A stretch of DNA of 64,000 nucleotides, from the NCBI GenBank assembly GCA_016124385.1, contig WGNU01000001.1, positions 372,001 to 436,000 of the forward strand, read 5' to 3'. The translations under genes were made by a program, and so were the position numbers. The notes below the pieces were generated by a model that saw only the letters and a list, made by a program, of their open reading frames with translations, searched no databases and had not been told where the DNA came from. Positions 60,868 to 64,000 of this stretch are shown here, piece by piece. Every line of letters starts with the position of its first letter. Positions within the stretch are counted from its first letter, which is position 1. This DNA is from Alphaproteobacteria bacterium. GTDB lineage: Bacteria > Pseudomonadota > Alphaproteobacteria > Micropepsales > Micropepsaceae.

Positions 60868-61167
60868 ATGGGCGTGATACGGGCAGTCTTGCGGTGGATC
60901 GGCCTCGTGCTGGCGGTGCTGGGCGCCTTGACGCTCGGCCTCGACGTCGCGATGTCGGTGGAGGCGGGCAGCCCCGCGATGCGCGCGCTCGGCGAATGGT
61001 GGTTCGCGCTCAGCCCCGCGACGCTCAACCTCGCGCAGGCCGTCACGCAGCGTTATCTGCTGCCCGAGCTCTGGGACCCCGTGATCCAGACGATCCTCGC
61101 CTGGCCCGCCTGGGTGATCTTCATTCCGCTCGCGATCGCCTTTCGCTGGCTGGGCCGCAGGCCCTAA
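60868..61167 (+). CDS. Small membrane protein, second of a paralogous pair
   Basis: 99 residues. Two hydrophobic helices (WIGLVLAVLGALTLGLDVAM and WPAWVIFIPLAIAFRWL) enclose a loop with LGEWWFALSP. Same architecture and spaced identities as the protein at 60382, so the two are divergent tandem duplicates. The ATG at 60868 is used; GTG 60859 is in frame. It may be co-transcribed with the TauD-like gene 42 bp downstream. Confidence 0.7.
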   Translation: MGVIRAVLRWIGLVLAVLGALTLGLDVAMSVEAGSPAMRALGEWWFALSPATLNLAQAVTQRYLLPELWDPVIQTILAWPAWVIFIPLAIAFRWLGRRP

Positions 61168-61209
61168 ACTCCCCGCCAAAGAAAAGGCCACGGAAAAGGG
61201 AGCAAACCG

Positions 61210-62046
61210 ATGACCTACAAATCGATCGAGGTGCGCAAGCTCGCGGGCGCCCTCGGCGCCGAGATCAAGGGCGTTGACCTCGCGCGCGACCTCGACAACG
61301 CGACCTTCGACGACATCCACCAGGCCTTCCTCGACCACCAGGTGATCTTCTTCCGCGACCAGACGCTCACCCCCGATCAGCACAAGCGCTTCGCGCGCCG
61401 CTTCGGAACGCTCAACATCCACCCCTATGTGCGCGGCATGGACGGCCACCCTGAGGTGATGGAGATCATCAAGGAGCCGGGCGACCGGCTGAATTTCGGC
61501 GGCGGCTGGCACTCCGACATGTCGTTCCTGGAGAAGCCCTCCATCGGCTCGCTGCTCTATGCGCTCGAGGTGCCCGAATGGGGCGGCGACACGCTCTTTG
61601 CCTCGATGGTCGCGGCCTATGAGGCGCTCTCGCCGGGCCTCAAGAAAACGCTGGAGGGCCTCAACGCCATCCACTCCGCGAGCCGCGAATATTCCGCCTC
61701 CGGAGCATCCGCCGCCAAGCGCCAGTCGATGGCGATCGCCGAGGCCGAGGGCGAGGTGGGCGAGTTCATCCACCCCGTCGTCAAGGTGCACCCCGAAACG
61801 GGCCGCAAGGCGCTCTATGTCAATCCCGCCTTCACGATGAAGTTCGAGGGCTGGTCGACGCGCGAGTCGAAGCCATTGCTCGACTATCTCTTCAACCACG
61901 CGCGCTATGAGGGCTTCACCTGCCGCTTCCGCTGGGAAAAGGGCTCGCTCGCCTTCTGGGACAATCGCGCCGTGTGGCATTTCGCGTTGAACGATTATCC
62001 CGGCCAGCGCCGCCACATGCGCCGCGTGACGGTGGACGCCGCTTAA
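61210..62046 (+). CDS. TauD/TfdA-family 2-oxoglutarate-dependent dioxygenase
   Basis: 278 residues, Fe(II)/2-oxoglutarate dioxygenase. The facial triad is readable: HxD in GGGWHSDMSFLEKPS (about 101-103) and the distal His in WDNRAVWHFALNDY; the 2-oxoglutarate-binding Arg is in RRHMRRVTV. EIKGVDLARDL and VIFFRDQTLTPDQH are typical of the family. Substrates range from taurine to phenoxyacetates and other small acids; none can be chosen here. AAAAGGGAG precedes the ATG. Confidence 0.93.
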   Translation: MTYKSIEVRKLAGALGAEIKGVDLARDLDNATFDDIHQAFLDHQVIFFRDQTLTPDQHKRFARRFGTLNIHPYVRGMDGHPEVMEIIKEPGDRLNFGGGWHSDMSFLEKPSIGSLLYALEVPEWGGDTLFASMVAAYEALSPGLKKTLEGLNAIHSASREYSASGASAAKRQSMAIAEAEGEVGEFIHPVVKVHPETGRKALYVNPAFTMKFEGWSTRESKPLLDYLFNHARYEGFTCRFRWEKGSLAFWDNRAVWHFALNDYPGQRRHMRRVTVDAA

Positions 62047-62166
62047 GCCGGATAGCGCGCGCGCATGACGGCGAGGATGCGTTGGATGATCGCGGCGCGT
62101 GCGCCCTTGCGCCCCCGCCTTCCGGCATGGCCTTGTCGGCGGCCACTTGAGCAGGAGTTTCCAGCC

Positions 62167-62517
62167 GTGCCCGCCCCCTTCGCCGCGATCGCGCCCATTG
62201 CGATGCTGATTGTCTCCAACGTGTTCATGACCTTCGCCTGGTACGGGCATTTGCGTTATCCGCATGCGGCCTTGCCGCTGGTGGTCGTGATCAGCTGGGG
62301 AATCGCGTTCTTCGAATATTGCCTGGCGGTGCCGGCAAACCGCATCGGCGCGGCGGTCTATTCCCCGGCGGAGTTGAAGACGATCCAGGAGATCGTGACG
62401 CTCGTGGTCTTTGCCGGTTTCTCCGCGCTGTGGCTGAAGGAGCCGTTGACGGTGAGCCAGCTGGCCGGTTTTGCGCTCATCGCGGCGGGGGCGGGTCTGG
62501 TTTTCTTCAAGCCTTGA
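62167..62517 (+). CDS. DMT-superfamily small membrane protein (DUF486)
   Basis: 116 residues with four hydrophobic helices. LIVSNVFMTFAWYGHLRYP, VISWGIAFFEYCLAVPANRIG, YSPAELKTIQEIVTLVVFAGFSALWLKEPL are the conserved DUF486 blocks. Related to small multidrug-type transporters; function unknown. The GTG at 62167 is chosen because AGGAG lies 9 bp upstream and it gives the family N-terminus; an open frame upstream (from 62065) is Arg/Pro-rich and not family-like. Confidence 0.88.
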   Translation: MPAPFAAIAPIAMLIVSNVFMTFAWYGHLRYPHAALPLVVVISWGIAFFEYCLAVPANRIGAAVYSPAELKTIQEIVTLVVFAGFSALWLKEPLTVSQLAGFALIAAGAGLVFFKP

Positions 62518-62836
62518 CGCTGCGCTTTGCGGCCTTTGTTTTTCGTTTTTCGTTTTCGAGTTTGATTTTTCAGATTGCGCGCGGGCGCCCGCGACCTGAG
62601 CGAATCCGCGGCGTTCCGCGTGCGCGGGCGCGCTCGCGCTGAAAAACGAAGGGATGGCGGGCGGGCATGCGCCAGCGCCCGCGCCGCTGCGGCCGGTCGG
62701 ATCACGTCTCATGGCGCGAAGGATACGCCCGCGCGCTCCCTGTCGGATAAGATGGGCATTCGTGCGCGCGATCCTCAGGCGCGCCGCGGCGCCGAGCCCC
62801 CGCGCGACGGGGATAAGCGGCAATGGCGCCTTGGCT
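62518..62836. other. 319-bp non-coding gap
   Basis: Contains a T-rich run of TTTTTCG-like units at about 62537-62570 (plus-strand TTTGTTTTTCGTTTTTCG), which may end transcription of the DUF486 gene, and a very GC-rich segment after it. No gene is seen. Confidence 0.5.
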
Positions 62837-63178
62837 TCAGATCGCCAGCCTCAATTGGTGCCGCACCCTGTCGATGACGCCCGGCAGGTTCTCGTTCACC
62901 TCGCCGTTCCAGAAGCGGATGACGCGAAACCCCTCGCGCTCGAGGAAGGCCGTGCGCGCCGCGTCTTCGGCGGGCGCGGTGCCGCGCCCGTGCTGGTCGC
63001 CGTCGATCTCGATGATCAGCCGCGCGGAGAGACACGCGAAATCGACGATGAAGGGGCCGAGCGGCACCTGGCGACGAAAATGGAATCCGTCGTTCTTCAG
63101 AAGCCGCAGATGTTGCCAGAGCCGGCGCTCCTGCGGCGTCGCTTCGCGGCGCAGATGACGGGCGCGCTCATTGGCCAT
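62837..63178 (-). CDS. DUF559 endonuclease-like protein
   Basis: 113 residues of the DUF559 family, related to very-short-patch repair (Vsr)-type and PD-(D/E)XK nucleases. ARHLRREATPQERRLWQHLR is the conserved N-terminus, FHFRRQVPLGPFIVDFACL and LIIEIDGDQHGR carry the acidic active-site positions, and RVIRFWNGEV follows. The ATG at 63178 is chosen because upstream codons run into the repeat cluster and are low complexity. Native role unknown. The nearest repeat copy starts 20 bp upstream of the start codon. Confidence 0.88.
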   Translation of the reverse strand: MANERARHLRREATPQERRLWQHLRLLKNDGFHFRRQVPLGPFIVDFACLSARLIIEIDGDQHGRGTAPAEDAARTAFLEREGFRVIRFWNGEVNENLPGVIDRVRHQLRLAI

Positions 63179-63197
63179 GGCGAGACTGTAGCATCTT

Positions 63198-63413
63198 ACC
63201 CTCCCCCTTGTGGGGAGGGTCGCGCGAAGCGCGGGGTGGGGGCCTAATCCTTCAGGAAGCGCGATACCACCGCACACTCTCCCCCTTGATGGGGAGGGTG
63301 GCGACCCCGGACTTGGCCGGGGGAGCCGGGTGGGAGTCGAGCCCATCAAGCCCCCACCCGAAAAATCGCACGCTGCGCTCCGATTTTTCGGCCTCCCCAC
63401 AGGGGGGAGGCGA
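63198..63413. repeat. Cluster of three modular GC-rich palindromic repeats
   Basis: Copy A (63198-63243) and copy B (63277-63340) are direct; copy C (about 63349-63411) is inverted. Each reads stem 1 (CTCCCC / GGGGAG with a TTGTG- or TTGATG-type loop), then a variable inverted repeat, then GGGTGGG(G/A)G. The inner hairpin is CGCGC-GAA-GCGCG in A, CCCCGG...CCGGGG in B, and CCGAAAAATCG...CGATTTTTCGG in C (an 11-bp perfect stem at 63358-63391). So the ends are conserved while the inner hairpin differs in sequence and length. It lies in the gap between DUF559 and lepA. Confidence 0.85.
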
Positions 63414-63492
63414 ACCGCGGAACCCACCGCCTGTTATGGTCAGCGGGGTCGGATCATCCATGAGAGCGCTCGCCGCGCGCGAACGAAGCGCC

Positions 63493-64000
63493 TCAATTCT
63501 CATCCATCTTCAGCGCGGCGATGAAGGCTTCTTGCGGGATTTCCACTTTCCCGAATTGCCGCATCTTCTTCTTGCCCTCTTTCTGCTTGTCGAGGAGCTT
63601 GCGCTTGCGCGTGATGTCGCCGCCATAGCATTTGGCGGTCACGTCTTTCCTCAGCGCACTGATGGTTTCGCGCGCGATCACCTTGCCGCCGAGCGCGGCC
63701 TGGATCGGAATCTGGAAGAGGTGCCGGGGGATCAGCTCCTTCAGCTTCTCGCACATCGCGCGCCCTCGCGCCTCCGCGCGCGTGCGGTGGACGACCATCG
63801 AGAGCGCGTCCACCGGCTCGCCGTTGACGAGGATCGACATCTTGACGAGGTTGCCGACCTCGTACCCCTCGATCTGATAGTCGAAGCTCGCATAGCCGCG
63901 CGTCACGGATTTCAGCCGGTCGTAGAAATCGAACACCACCTCGTTGAGTGGCAGATCGTAGACGACCATCGCGCGGCTGCCGGCATAGGTAAGGTCGCGC
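63493..64000 (-). CDS. lepA: Translation elongation factor 4 (LepA), C-terminal part
   Basis: About 169 codons at the window edge; the GTPase domain lies outside. The visible part is the LepA-specific C-terminus: [84 protein letters not shown] and [22 protein letters not shown]. LepA is a ribosome-associated translational GTPase. The stop is at 63493. The gene shares the repeat-containing gap with DUF559. Confidence 0.97.
   Translation of the reverse strand, partial: RDLTYAGSRAMVVYDLPLNEVVFDFYDRLKSVTRGYASFDYQIEGYEVGNLVKMSILVNGEPVDALSMVVHRTRAEARGRAMCEKLKELIPRHLFQIPIQAALGGKVIARETISALRKDVTAKCYGGDITRKRKLLDKQKEGKKKMRQFGKVEIPQEAFIAALKMDEN

Noticed and set aside
60079-62823. 914-codon minus-strand open frame
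   Set aside because: It is opposite the TauD-like, DUF486 and small membrane genes and runs into the tRNA-Ser; a high-GC shadow frame.

Overview
The window is a gene-dense, high-GC stretch of an alphaproteobacterial chromosome. Three things point there: the gene set around dnaA (dut, coaBC, ubiB, ubiE / mutM, echA, rpsT, dnaA, dnaN, recF, gyrB), the RegB/RegA redox two-component pair, and an MmcB-type repair protein. The CYP153-type P450, a second P450, PHA depolymerase and tandem RND/MMPL transporters suggest a free-living organism that handles hydrophobic substrates and stores PHA. I cannot name a genus from sequence reading alone.

Layout. 1-6.8 kb (minus strand): end of an MFS transporter, a composite palindromic repeat, cysK with an Rrf2 regulator, dut, coaBC, an EF-hand protein, ubiB and ubiE. 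6.9-16.7 kb (plus): mutM, echA, rpsT, a rhodanese, dnaA, dnaN, recF, gyrB. 16.7-22.7 kb: secreted trypsin-like protease, PBP1A, a YgjP-type metallopeptidase and PhaZ. 22.9-28 kb: ankyrin protein, regB-regA, hldD-hldE. 28.1-31.8 kb: a degenerate EAL-like protein, mmcB with an alpha/beta hydrolase, and a diiron ferritin-like protein behind two matching palindromic operators. 32.3-38.1 kb: two tandem paralogous RND/MMPL transporters. 38.2-41.2 kb: TerB-like protein, nitroreductase, P450, HAD phosphatase. 41.3-45.5 kb: divergent biotin operons bioBA / bioFD. 45.5-49.4 kb: hisS-hisZ-hisG. 49.5-54.5 kb: GST, M17 aminopeptidase, MarR and NlpC/P60 pair, a GT-C-like membrane protein. 54.6-58.9 kb: a fumarylacetoacetate-hydrolase remnant, CYP153, PPOX-type flavoprotein, globin, GPH-type symporter. 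58.9-64 kb: rfbB, tRNA-Ser(GGA), two small paralogous membrane proteins, a TauD-like dioxygenase, a DUF486 protein, a DUF559 nuclease-like gene beside a cluster of modular GC-rich repeats, and the C-terminal part of lepA.

The most unusual signals are non-coding: (i) an 88-bp two-armed palindrome at 333-420 whose hairpins carry compensatory changes; (ii) three modular repeats at 63198-63413 with conserved ends and an exchangeable inner hairpin, directly upstream of a DUF559 gene; (iii) paired TGACG-N4-CGTCA palindromes before the diiron gene; (iv) six convergent gene pairs whose stop codons interlock over exactly 4 bp, five of them on CTAG. No canonical DnaA-box cluster was found, so the origin is not placed although dnaA and its usual neighbours are present. 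There is no CRISPR array, intact insertion sequence or prophage.
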